Part shown: positions 36,801 to 43,949 of the stretch, piece after piece
Layout: every line of letters begins with the position of its first letter
Position numbering within the stretch: position 1 is the first letter of the stretch
NCBI RefSeq assembly: GCF_042477335.2
Contig: NC_091263.1
Span: 66,830,501 to 66,894,500, forward strand
Direction of reading: 5' to 3'
DNA: 64,000 nucleotides
Source: Ovis canadensis
Lineage: Eukaryota > Chordata > Mammalia > Artiodactyla > Bovidae
Position numbers and translations under genes: made by a program
The notes under the pieces: generated by a model
Seen by the model: only the letters and a program-made list of their open reading frames with translations
What the model was told of the DNA's origin: nothing
The model's database searches: none

Positions 36801-39800
36801 GAGAGGAGTCTGCCCAGAGTGACCAGGACGGGTGCTCTGGGATGGAACCAGGTGGTTCCCCAAGTCAGGGTTCACTGTGCAGGCAGCAGGAAATGCTGGC
36901 TGGGCAGAGGGGAGCAGGAGCAAGGTTGGCTGAAGTGAGAGGGGAACGGGGCTGAGGCCCTCTGAGGACTGAGACCCGTGGTATCCCTGGAGCAGGTCAG
37001 GCAGCTGGTCCCTGTGGCTATGCTGACCGTGGGGCCCAAGCTGAGGGGGCGGTTAGGGTGGAAAAGTTATGTATCAAACCCAGGGTGCCTCTTTCTGTTT
37101 CGGCCAGGAGTCTCAAACTCGAGCCTGGAAAGGGAGCTGGGTCTGTCCATGGGGGCAGTTGGTCCTAGTCATAGAGGACTTGAGGCAGAAGGGAAGGACA
37201 GGTGGCCTGTGTCCTTTCTCTACCCCCTGGCCTGAGGCTGGTCCTGCCGCTTTGCAGCGTGAGGGCCAAGTGTGCAGCGGGTGAGGGCTGCCCCTTCCTC
37301 CCTGGGGTCCTGCTGAGCGCCCACTCCCTGCTGCAGGCTGGCACGGTGGTCTGGATCGGCATCCTTGTGTACACGGACCCAGCTGGGCTGCGCACCTACC
37401 TGGCCGCCCAGGTAACGGAGCAGAGCCCGCTGGGTGAGGGTGCCCTGGCTCCTCTGCCTGTGCCCAGTGGCGTGCTGCCTGCCAGCCACCCGGACCCTGC
37501 CTTTTCCATCTTCCCGCCGGACGCCTCCAAGTTACCCGAGAATCAGACATTGCCAGGGGAGCCGCCTGAGCCCGGGGGTCCAGCCGAGGGCATCCATGAC
37601 AGCCCGGCCCCAGAGGTCACCTGGGGGCCCGAAGACGAGGAGCTCTGGAGGAAACTGTCCTTCCGCCACTGGCCCACGCTCTTCAGCTATTACAACATCA
37701 CACTGGCCAAGAGGTGGGCCGGCTGAGCTGGGTCCCCCCTCCCACCTGGTCGTGTCAGCTCACTGCCCCCAGAGCACCCGTTCCCTCAGGAGGGAGACCC
37801 GTGGGTTTGAATTCTGAATTTTCTTTCAAATAAACACCCATCAGGTTGTGGGGTTGGAAGCAGTACTCCCAGTAGCCACAACCTGAGTCCCTGGGCGGGA
37901 GGTCATAGGTTGCTGTCAGCTACTTAGCCAAAATGAGATCCACACCTCACTTCCTCCCACTCTGCCAGAATTTGTGACAGAGGGGGCAGTGATTGCTAGG
38001 GTGCTGGCGTCCGTGACACAGCAAGGTTGGGGTGCCAGAGCTGGAGGAAGGGAACCTACTGCTGGGAAGACTGTCCTGGGAGGATGTTCTTGCAGCTTGG
38101 CAGGGCAGGCCGAGTCCCATGGAGAGAGTAGAGGGGGCCCTGGGCAGCAACAGGCCCGGGTGTCTCCGCTGAGGCTGAGCGCTGCCCGGCCCAGGTACGT
38201 CAGCCTGCTGCCTGTCATCCCCGTCACGCTCCGCTTGAACCCGCGAGAGGCTCTGGAGGGCCGGCACCCTCAGGACGGCCGGAGCACCTGGCCCCCGCCC
38301 CGGCCCGGGCAGGGTGGGCTCTGGGAGGCCGGCCCCAAGGGGCCAGGCACGGCGCAGGCGCACAGAGACCTCACCCTGTACAAGTAAGGCGCACGGGTCG
38401 GGGGTGGGGCGGCCGCGGGGTGGGGGACCGGGGCAGGGCTCACCAGACTCTGCCCGATGCAGGGTGGCGGCACTTGGCCTGGCCTCGGGCATCGTGCTTG
38501 TGCTGCTGCTGCTCTGCCTGTACCGTGTGCTCTGCCCGCGCAACTACGGGCAGCCCGGCGCGGGGCCCGGCCGGCGGCGGCGGGGGGAGCTGCCCTGCGA
38601 CGACTATGGCTACGAGCCTCCCGAGACGGAGATTGTGCCCCTGGTGCTGCGCGGGCACCTCATGGTGAGTGTGGGCGGGGTCGGGGGCGCGGGGGACCAA
38701 GCCGCGCCACCGCCAGTGCCCATGTGCATGCCGCGCTCCCGCAGGACATCGAGTGTCTGGCCAGCGACGGGATGCTGCTGGTGAGCTGTTGCCTGGCAGG
38801 CCACGTGTGTGTATGGGACGCGCAGACCGGAGACTGCCTCACCCGCATCCCGCACCCGGGGTAGGTGCTCCGCCCTGCCCCAGCCCCGCCCTAGCCCCGC
38901 CCCAGCCCCGACCAACCCCACCCTACCCTGGCCCCTACCTCACCCTCACCCAGGCCCCGCCCTCACCCAGTCTCCCCGCCCTTAGCAGGCAGCGGCGGGA
39001 CAGCGGTGTTGGCAGTGGGCTGGAGACTCAGGAGACCTGGGAACGGCTGTCGGACGGCGGGAAGGGTGGCCCGGAGGAGCCTGGGGACAGCCCTCCGCTG
39101 CGGCACCGGCCCCGGGGCCCTCCACCACCCGCTCTCTTTGGGGACCAGCCAGACCTCACCTGCTTGATTGACACCAACTTCTCTGCGCGACCACAGCTCC
39201 CCGAGCCGGCTCAGCCTGAGCCCCGGTACCGGGCAGGCCGCCGCGCTCAAGACTCCTCAGGCTACGACTTCAGCCGCCTGGTGCAGCGCGTGTACCAGGA
39301 GGGGAGCATGGCTCCCGTGCACACGCCAGCCCTGCGCCCACCCTCTCCCGGGCCTACGTTCCCCCCGGCTCCTGAGGATGAGGCTGGCTTTCCTTCCGAG
39401 AAGAGCTGCCCGTCCTTCGCCTGGGCCCCCAGCGCAGACGGCTCCATCTGGAGTCTGGAGTTGCAGGGCAGCCTCATCGTGGTGGGGCGGAGCAGTGGCC
39501 GGCTGGAGGTGGGCAGCGGGAGCTGGAGGGAGGCAGGGGGGTCGTGGGTGTTCCCAATTACAGGTGCTCACAGCCTCTGGGCCCCCAGGTGTGGGACGCC
39601 ATCGAGGGCACCCTGCGCTGCAGCAGTGAGGAAGTGTCGTCAGGCATCACGGCCCTCGTTTTCCTAGACAAAAGGTGGGAGCGCTAGGACGCCTGCCTCA
39701 CCCCTAGACGGCCAGCTCCACACACACTGAGCCCTGCTTCCCCTTCCCTGGTGTGACAGGACCCACACCTGGGAGCTGCAGGAAGTCTGCCTTGATGGGA

Positions 39801-42800
39801 GGTGACAACTCAAGAGGGTAAAGGTGGGGAGTGAAAGAGGGCCCTTCACCGCTGACAGTGCAGAATGCAGTCTTCCTCTCACCTTTTGAGGTCAGACCTG
39901 TCTAGGTAGCCCGTCAGTACTGACCCTTCTGGGTGTTCAGTTCCAGAAAAATGCATCTTTAGAACTACTGCCTTGTAAAAACTTGCCTCCCGCTTTGATG
40001 CTGTAGACTCTTCCCGCCTCCCTCTTCACCATGCCTTTTGGCTGGGTATTCCCAGGGCACCATCACACCGTTGCCTCTGTGGGGGTGGGGGTGGGGTGGG
40101 GAGGGGATCACAGCTACTCATCCTGGGCCCACGCACCTCTGGGCTGATAGACCCAGGGCTCACCCACCCAGGTGCCTCTGGTGACCGCCTCAGTTTTCCG
40201 TCGTGCTGGCTGGCTCTTCCTTCCAGGCCCTTGAGCGTGTGTGGCCCAGCATCTGAGCTAGCGTTGAGCCTTGTTTTCTGTGGTGGGGCCACCCCTTGCC
40301 CTGAGCTGTCAGTTTCTGGTGGCTGCTGCTGTTATTGCCGCTATGGCCTGGCTTTCTGCTCACGCCTCAGCTGACATCCTACCGTGCAGCCTGGCCAAGT
40401 TCACTGGCTTCCCCTGAGCTTGGAATTCTCCCCCACTGGTGGTGTTTTGACATTTTAGGGAAAGCCCACATGCCTCAGCCTAGCTCTGAGTCCCTGGCTT
40501 CACCCTCTCCTTCCTCTGCTCCAGCTCTGTTGTGGACCATTCAGCTTTATGGGCTGAAAACCTGTGAAGCCCAGTCGCCTTACGGCTTTGGGGCCACAGA
40601 GCACACACATCTCCATCTCGGCCCGTCAGCCTGCGCCTGGGAATCCCAGGCGGTGGAGGGAAGCCTTATCTCTTTGTGGAAACAGGAAACAGAGGAGGCA
40701 TTGCCTGTGTCGGAGCTGCCTTTCTGTCGTAGGGCAGCAGTGCCTTCTGTGGCTCCTCACAGCCCCACCTCAGCTCCTCTCTCCTCCACTGAAGCCTCTC
40801 CTGTGGCTCCAGGCTGTGGAGGGGGACTCCCCTCCCCCAGGCTTTTAAATTTCCAGTCTTACTCATGATGTTCCCCAGGTACTATCATCAGCTCATTTAC
40901 TCTTCATGACCACCCGCCTCCCCAAGGTGCACACGGTTGTTCCCATTTCACACATGAAGTATCTGAGGCACAGAGGGTGGCACTGGAGTTGCAGGGCCCT
41001 CCTGCTCTGCAGCTGGTCCCAGCACCTGGGTGTCCGTCTTGGCCGAGGTCCCTCATGGCCTCACTGCTCCCCGGCCGGTGGGACGGGCCTGTGGAGGCCC
41101 GTGGCACTCAGCCCCGCAGCCAGGGGCTCTGAGGGCAAGCCCCCTGGCAGCCGCCCTTGTCTTTCAGGATCGTGGCCGCCCGGCTCAATGGCTCCCTCGA
41201 TTTCTTCTCTTTGGAGACCCACGCTGCCCTCAGCCCCCTGCAGTTCCGAGGTGAGGGACCTGGGCAGGCCAGGGGCCTCACCTAGTGGGTGGAGCGCGGG
41301 GGCCACTGCAGGTGTCTTCTCCGAGGCCCCTTACCTGGCCTGTTGTCCCCAGGGGCCCCGGGGCGGGGCAGTTCCCCCGTCTCCCCCGTCTGCAGCAGCA
41401 GTGACAGGGTGGCTTGCCACCTGACCCACACCGTGCCCTGCGCACACCAGAAGCCCATCACAGCCCTGAAGGCAGCTGCCGGGCGCCTCGTGACTGGCAG
41501 CCAGGACCACACACTGAGAGTAAGTGTCGGCACGATCTCTTGGGCATGGGGTAGCCCAGCACAGGGGTTGGGGGGCATCTGGGGTCAGTCGGGGAGAGGC
41601 TGGAGGTGTCTTGGATGAACTGTGGAAGGGAATTCCTGACCGAAGTGTGATTTGGAAAAACCCAGAGAAGTCAGAGGAAAATGAAAATCACATAATCACA
41701 TGTATTTGTGGAATCCAGAAAAATAGTGCTGCTAAACCTATTTGCAGGGAAGGAATAGAGACGCAGACATAGAGAACGGAACTGTGGACACAGTGGGGAA
41801 GGAGGGGGCATGAGCTGAGAGTGGCACTGGCATCCACCGCCGTGTGTGGAACAGCTTGTCGGCGGGAAGCTGCTGTGCGACACAGGGCGCGCGGCCCGCG
41901 CTCTCTGGAGACCGCGAGGGGTGGGGTGGACAGGAGGAGGTGTGGGGGACACAGAAAGGAGGGATACGTGGATACTCACAGCTGGTAACACACAGCAGAG
42001 ACCAGCGCATGTTGTAAAGCAGTTATCCTCTAATTAAAAGAAAACCCCAAGAGCTCAGCACTTGAGGCCTGTCTCTGCCGCAGGTGTTCCGTCTGGAGGA
42101 TTCGTGCTGCCTCTTCACCCTGCAGGGCCACTCAGGGGCCATCACGACTGTGTATATCGACCAGGTGAGGGCCATGGGTGGGGTGTGGATGGAGCCAGAG
42201 CCACCACGGCCTTGTTTCTGACTCCTGGGAGCTGGTCCCAGGGCCTCCAAGAGGCAGGCCAAGGCTCCCTCCCACCCGGGCACTAGGACACCTTGGGGAC
42301 AGGTGGCTCCACAGTGACCAGGTCCCCACACCTGTTCCCACAGACCATGGTGCTGGCCAGCGGAGGCCAAGATGGGGCCATCTGCCTGTGGGACGTGCTG
42401 ACCGGCAGCCGGGTCAGCCACATGTTCGCTCACCGTGGGGATGTCACCTCCCTCACCTGCACCACCTCATGTGTCATCAGCAGTGGCCTGGACGACCTCA
42501 TCAGCATCTGGGACCGCAGCACAGGCATCAAGCTCTACTCCATCCAGCAGGTAGGTGTGGGGGCCACGGGGCCTCGGGGTGTCGGGAAGGGCTCCAGACC
42601 TCAAGCCTGTCCTGTCCTTGTCTCCAGGATCTGGGCTGTGGCGCAAGCTTGGGTGTCATCTCAGACAACCTGCTGGTGACCGGCGGCCAGGGCTGTGTTT
42701 CCTTTTGGGACCTGAACTACGGGGACCTGTTACAGACAGTCTACCTGGGCAAGAACAGCGAGGCCCAGCCGGCCCGCCAGATCCTGGTGCTGGACAACGC

Positions 42801-42873
42801 TGCCATTGTCTGCAACTTTGGCAGCGAGCTCAGCCTGGTGTACGTGCCCTCTGTGCTGGAGAAGCTGGACTGA
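15709..42873 (+). CDS. SCAP: SCAP, SREBP cleavage-activating protein (exons 3-23; start exon outside window)
   Basis: SCAP is a polytopic ER membrane protein that binds SREBPs through its C-terminal WD40 propeller and carries them in COPII vesicles to the Golgi when sterol is low; excess cholesterol locks it to INSIG. Twenty-one exons join in frame and give residues 42-1279, so the implied full length equals human SCAP (1279). Visible hallmarks, by human numbering, are luminal loop 1 with Tyr234 and glycosylation site Asn263; the sterol-sensing domain (about 284-442) with Tyr298, Leu315, Asp428 and Asp443; the MELADL COPII-sorting signal split across exons 11/12; sequons Asn590 and Asn641; and the WD40 region from about residue 770 to the end. 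No frameshift or premature stop was seen. The exon carrying the start codon and most of TM1 was searched for between 1 and 15700 and not found. Identification is by recognition of the protein sequence. Confidence 0.97.
17010..17206 (-). repeat. CHR-type SINE
   Basis: Antisense copy with an A/T-rich start and the ACTGGACCATGAGGAAAGTCC terminus. Confidence 0.72.
19098..19412 (-). repeat. CHR-type SINE, near full length
   Basis: Antisense, from TTTATTTATTTTTGGTTGTGC to ACCGGGCCATCAGGGAGG. Confidence 0.82.
19634..20198 (-). mobile_element. BovB LINE 3' portion
   Basis: Antisense. The minus frame reads through 19645-20055 as a 136-residue BovB C-terminal fragment ([18 protein letters not shown], then [12 protein letters not shown]). 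Confidence 0.86.
20330..20512 (-). repeat. BovA2 SINE
   Basis: Antisense copy with GTCCGACTCTGTGACCCCAT and the terminal CAACCAGGGAAGCCC. Confidence 0.82.
20632..21940 (-). mobile_element. BovB LINE fragment interrupted by an L1-derived insert
   Basis: Antisense BovB at 20632-20979 and 21188-21940, split by 208 bp of L1 sequence. Confidence 0.82.
20980..21187 (+). mobile_element. L1 ORF2-derived internal insert in BovB
   Basis: Sense L1 ORF2 C-terminal sequence with neither poly(A) nor L1 3' end. It is flanked by ACCATC at 20974-20979 and 21188-21193, which occurs once in uninterrupted BovB. Confidence 0.75.
21945..22800 (-). repeat. L1 LINE fragment
   Basis: Antisense L1 with the typical GGCTGAGTAATAGTCCATTG block at about 22125 and the ORF2 region at 22560-22750 that resembles the insert at 20980-21187 in inverse orientation. 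Confidence 0.8.
23095..23275 (+). repeat. MIR SINE
   Basis: Contains GTGTGACCTTGGGCAGGTTA and GTAAAATGGGGATAATAG, the MIR core. Confidence 0.85.
24066..24102. repeat. Compound (GA)n(GT)n microsatellite
   Basis: About ten GA units followed by about nine GT units, next to the A/T-rich tail of a CHR SINE. Confidence 0.9.
24108..24398 (-). repeat. CHR-type SINE
   Basis: Antisense, from TTATTTTTGGCTGCGTTGTG to CTGGACCACCAGGGAGGCCC. Confidence 0.82.
24735..24870 (+). repeat. MIR SINE
   Basis: Carries CTTGAATCCTGCCTCTGCTG and TGTGTGGCCTTGGGCA. Confidence 0.8.
25115..25470 (-). repeat. CHR fragment plus ancient L1 3' region
   Basis: A CHR head at about 25130-25172 (CACTGGGCCACCAGGGAATCC) is followed by antisense old-L1 sequence (CCTCATATCAGTGGAATCAT, TTATTTCACTTAGCATAATG). 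Confidence 0.65.
27545..28245. repeat. Cytosine-rich minisatellite in SCAP intron 3
   Basis: About 700 bp of degenerate tandem units built from CCCCTCCCCACCGCCTCACC and CCCCTCCCGCCCCCCACTAC blocks, with unit length near 35-80 bp. The plus strand is almost free of G. Confidence 0.92.
28580..28600. repeat. (TG)n microsatellite
   Basis: About ten uninterrupted TG units. Confidence 0.85.
28630..28770 (-). repeat. MIR SINE
   Basis: Antisense MIR core (TTATCCCCATGTCACACTGAGGAAACTGA). Confidence 0.75.
29095..29378 (-). repeat. Two adjacent CHR-type SINE fragments
   Basis: A truncated copy at about 29095-29192 is followed by another at about 29198-29378, each beginning with a T-rich stretch. Confidence 0.72.
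29489..29592 (-). mobile_element. Truncated BovA2 SINE abutting SCAP exon 4 acceptor
   Basis: Antisense BovA2 fragment bounded by exact ACCTTTCT at 29481-29488 and 29593-29600. The right-hand copy forms part of the exon 4 polypyrimidine tract. Confidence 0.87.
29624..29781 (+). CDS. SCAP: SCAP exon 4
   Basis: Encodes residues 85-136 of luminal loop 1 plus two bases of Ser137. The acceptor CAG lies only 31 bases downstream of the edge of a BovA2 SINE, which affects the branch point. The donor is GTATCC. Confidence 0.95.
30525..30745 (+). CDS. SCAP: SCAP exon 5
   Basis: Encodes residues 138-210 of luminal loop 1, including the [19 protein letters not shown] stretch shared with other SCAP orthologues. 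Flanked by an ACAG acceptor and a GTGCCG donor. Confidence 0.95.
30920..31025 (+). CDS. SCAP: SCAP exon 6
   Basis: Encodes residues 212-245, including loop-1 Tyr234, a residue known to be needed for loop 1-loop 7 contact. The donor GTAAGG overlaps the last lysine codon, and the next exon starts with its third base. Confidence 0.95.
31549..31721 (+). CDS. SCAP: SCAP exon 7 (end of loop 1, TM2)
   Basis: Encodes residues 247-303. Contains the Asn-Cys-Ser sequon at Asn263 and the first helix of the sterol-sensing domain with Tyr298 in the YIYFS motif, where the human Y298C change blocks INSIG binding. Confidence 0.95.
32102..32228 (+). CDS. SCAP: SCAP exon 8 (sterol-sensing domain)
   Basis: Encodes residues 305-345, including Leu315 of the sterol-sensing domain and a hydrophobic helix ([19 protein letters not shown]). 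The last Gly codon is split with exon 9. Confidence 0.95.
32370..32560. repeat. TA/TG-rich simple sequence
   Basis: Degenerate TATATG/TGTATG repeats for about 190 bp in SCAP intron 8. Confidence 0.85.
32578..32712 (-). repeat. BovB 3'-end / Bov-tA fragment
   Basis: Antisense fragment with CCCGTGGACTGCAGCATGCC and GTGTCCATTGAGTCAGTGATGCC, ending at a short T/A-rich stretch. Confidence 0.78.
33028..33085. repeat. Perfect 29 bp tandem duplication
   Basis: Two identical copies of a unit beginning GATCGTGTGTTTCC, in SCAP intron 8. Confidence 0.93.
33708..33820 (+). CDS. SCAP: SCAP exon 9 (sterol-sensing domain)
   Basis: Encodes residues 347-383 ([20 protein letters not shown] and following), a core segment of the sterol-sensing domain shared with HMG-CoA reductase and NPC1. 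Acceptor CCCCAG, donor GTAACA. Confidence 0.95.
34748..34842 (+). CDS. SCAP: SCAP exon 10 (sterol-sensing domain)
   Basis: Encodes residues 385-415: a short cytosolic stretch, then a transmembrane helix ending in VPAIQ. The donor GTGAGG follows a complete codon. Confidence 0.95.
36145..36243 (+). CDS. SCAP: SCAP exon 11 (sterol-sensing domain, MELADL part 1)
   Basis: Encodes residues 416-448. Holds Asp428 and Asp443, both known to matter for INSIG and SREBP behaviour, and ends with Met447-Glu448, the first half of the MELADL COPII signal. Confidence 0.95.
36388..36606 (+). CDS. SCAP: SCAP exon 12 (MELADL part 2, loop 6)
   Basis: Encodes residues 449-521. Opens with Leu-Ala-Asp-Leu, completing the COPII sorting signal on cytosolic loop 6, and ends at the start of TM7. 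Acceptor CAACAG, donor GTACCT. Confidence 0.95.
37337..37713 (+). CDS. SCAP: SCAP exon 13 (TM7 and luminal loop 7)
   Basis: Encodes residues 522-646: TM7 and most of luminal loop 7, with sequons at Asn590 and Asn641 and adjacent Tyr640. An internal GTAACG at about 37412 resembles a donor, but reading through it preserves the known protein sequence. Confidence 0.95.
38195..38383 (+). CDS. SCAP: SCAP exon 14 (loop 7)
   Basis: Encodes residues 648-709 of luminal loop 7, including a proline- and glycine-rich segment that differs from human. It ends within codon 710 at donor GTAAGG. Confidence 0.95.
38463..38664 (+). CDS. SCAP: SCAP exon 15 (TM8, start of cytosolic tail)
   Basis: Encodes residues 711-777: the last transmembrane helix (leucine-rich, ending [12 protein letters not shown]), an arginine-rich juxtamembrane stretch, and the lead-in to the WD40 propeller. 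Confidence 0.95.
38745..38860 (+). CDS. SCAP: SCAP exon 16 (first WD40 blade)
   Basis: Encodes residues 778-815 with a clear WD40 strand signature ([14 protein letters not shown]). The final Gly codon is split with exon 17. Donor GTAGGT. Confidence 0.95.
38986..39508 (+). CDS. SCAP: SCAP exon 17 (loop inserted in propeller)
   Basis: Encodes residues 817-990: a low-complexity Ser/Pro-rich insertion, then a WD40 blade ending GRLE. The acceptor is a tandem TAG/CAG. The upstream choice (38986) reproduces the human protein; the downstream choice would start at 38989 and drop Arg817. Confidence 0.93.
39589..39674 (+). CDS. SCAP: SCAP exon 18 (WD40)
   Basis: Encodes residues 991-1018, opening with Val-Trp-Asp, the closing triad of a WD40 blade. 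Followed by a 1.5 kb intron. Confidence 0.94.
39675..41167 (+). other. SCAP: SCAP intron 18
   Basis: 1.5 kb of mostly unique sequence with a G-rich tract at 40081-40107 and an antisense MIR-like segment at about 40885-41000. No exon was found inside it. Confidence 0.75.
41168..41250 (+). CDS. SCAP: SCAP exon 19 (WD40)
   Basis: Encodes residues 1020-1046, containing the [13 protein letters not shown] blade segment. Acceptor TTTCAG, donor GTGAGG. Confidence 0.94.
41353..41519 (+). CDS. SCAP: SCAP exon 20 (WD40)
   Basis: Encodes residues 1048-1102, ending SQDHTLR at donor GTAAGT. The reading continues with Val-Phe in exon 21. Confidence 0.94.
41690..42045 (+). repeat. L1 3' end in SCAP intron 20, sense
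   Basis: Ruminant L1 3' region (GGAATAGAGACGCAGACATAG through GTTGTAAAGCAGTTATCC) ending in an A-rich tail with ATTAAA at 42033-42038. Confidence 0.8.
42084..42164 (+). CDS. SCAP: SCAP exon 21 (WD40)
   Basis: Encodes residues 1103-1129, including the [12 protein letters not shown] blade start. The acceptor lies about 40 bases past the end of an intronic L1 fragment. Confidence 0.94.
42344..42550 (+). CDS. SCAP: SCAP exon 22 (WD40)
   Basis: Encodes residues 1130-1198, with two WD40 blades visible ([15 protein letters not shown] and [14 protein letters not shown]). Acceptor CCACAG, donor GTAGGT. Confidence 0.95.
42628..42873 (+). CDS. SCAP: SCAP exon 23, stop codon
   Basis: Encodes residues 1199-1279 with the last WD40 blade ([17 protein letters not shown]) and the terminal VLEKLD, then TGA at 42871-42873. 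Confidence 0.96.
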
Positions 42874-43025
42874 GGGTGGGCCTCCCCGCCCCTCTGGCTG
42901 AGGAGCTCGGTGGGCAACGCACTGGACCTGGATTGGGGGGAGTGCTGAGTGTTGGGGAAGCTGCTTCTGACTGTCCTGTCCTGCCTCATGACTGTAATAT
43001 TAAACCTTTTTTAAATGACATCAGC
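42874..43025 (+). promoter_or_regulatory. SCAP: SCAP 3' UTR with ATTAAA poly(A) signal
   Basis: A short 3' UTR follows the stop. The first plausible hexamer is ATTAAA at 42999-43004, and cleavage is inferred around 43015-43025. The UTR end is an estimate. Confidence 0.7.
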
Positions 43026-43284
43026 CAGGGGCCTTTTGAGCCCCTTGTGTCTTCCCTTGGACGAGCTCTGCCATCACTCACACCTTCCTGGTGCCTGAAG
43101 TGCAGCACTGGGTTAGATCTTGCTCAGCTCAGAGCGGCTCCTGCCAGGAGCCACATCAAGTCACAGGGCAGTTACAAGGTGGGGGGGGGGGACTTGGCAC
43201 CAGCTCTAGACGCTCCTTGTGTAACCAGGTAAGAGTGTGGAAGCCAGGGCGGCCTCCCAGGAGCAGCAACGGGCAGACACTGGC
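43026..43284. other. Intergenic spacer between convergent SCAP and PTPN23
   Basis: About 260 bp of unique sequence between the two predicted cleavage sites. It contains a run of ten or more G at about 43182. No ORF, repeat family or further gene is recognisable. Confidence 0.7.
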
Positions 43285-43469
43285 CACAGAACAGGTTTGT
43301 TTATTTGATAGCAAAGAGCTGAAAAACAGGTCCCACAGAGGAGCGGAGCCTGACCCAAGACCCGCTACCCCAGAGAAGTGCGGGCCGGGCCAGGCAGGGC
43401 TGAAGGCAGCAGGAATGAGAGAGACGGGCCCAGGAGACAGTATAGTGAGGACCAGGCGGGCACACCCAG
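43285..43469 (-). promoter_or_regulatory. PTPN23: PTPN23 3' UTR with AATAAA poly(A) signal
   Basis: Reading leftward from the stop, a canonical AATAAA (plus-strand TTTATT) occurs at 43300-43305. Cleavage is inferred about 15-20 bases further left. Confidence 0.75.
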
Positions 43470-43949
43470 TCAGGTCTTGTTGAGCGTCCAGAGCGGGTCC
43501 AGGAGGCTGAGGGGGTCATCGGTGGGCCGCGCAGCCCGCAGCCCCTGCCCGTTGTGGGCCTGCAGGAAGTCCTGCTTGCTCATGCGCTGCTTACCCCGCA
43601 GGGAGCCGTCCAGGGAGAAGGCCTCAGGCGTGAGGGAGGCCAGCAGCTCCAAGGAGGAGGAGGGCGGCCCCAGGATAGGGGCCTCAGGGACCGGCTGCTC
43701 CTCCTCAGGCTGGGGGGCCTCGGGCACGGGGGAAGAAAGGGGGGGTGGAGAGGAGGGGGGGAGTTGGGTGGACTCTGGGAGGCTGGGGGGCGGCGGGCCG
43801 GGGGGCTCCACAGGGCCTGGCAGGCTGGCCACCGGGGAGTCCACGCCCCCAGGAGGCCGGATGCTGAGCTTGGCGATCGTGGCCTGGATGGAGCTGATGG
43901 GCACGTCCCCGCCAAGGACCAGGTCCTGGGAGTCCTGAGGAAGGTGATT
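43470..43949 (-). CDS. PTPN23: PTPN23 exon 25 and stop
   Basis: Encodes 159 residues of the Pro/Ser/Glu-rich PEST-like tail and ends WTLNKT, then TGA at 43472-43470. Confidence 0.96.
   Translation of the reverse strand, partial: NHLPQDSQDLVLGGDVPISSIQATIAKLSIRPPGGVDSPVASLPGPVEPPGPPPPSLPESTQLPPSSPPPLSSPVPEAPQPEEEQPVPEAPILGPPSSSLELLASLTPEAFSLDGSLRGKQRMSKQDFLQAHNGQGLRAARPTDDPLSLLDPLWTLNKT

Larger units (their letters stand above)
33821..38194 (+). other. SCAP: SCAP introns 9-13
   Basis: Gaps 33821-34747, 34843-36144, 36244-36387, 36607-37336 and 37714-38194 are GC-rich unique sequence. About 34240-34370 resembles an ancient degraded repeat (CCAGGCCCTGCACTAG). Nothing else is recognised. Confidence 0.75.

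Noticed and set aside
38669..39667. A 332-codon plus-strand frame
   Set aside because: It starts in intron 15 and reads exons 16 and 17 plus the intervening intron; its 3' two thirds are genuine SCAP exon 17, but the frame as a whole is not a gene.
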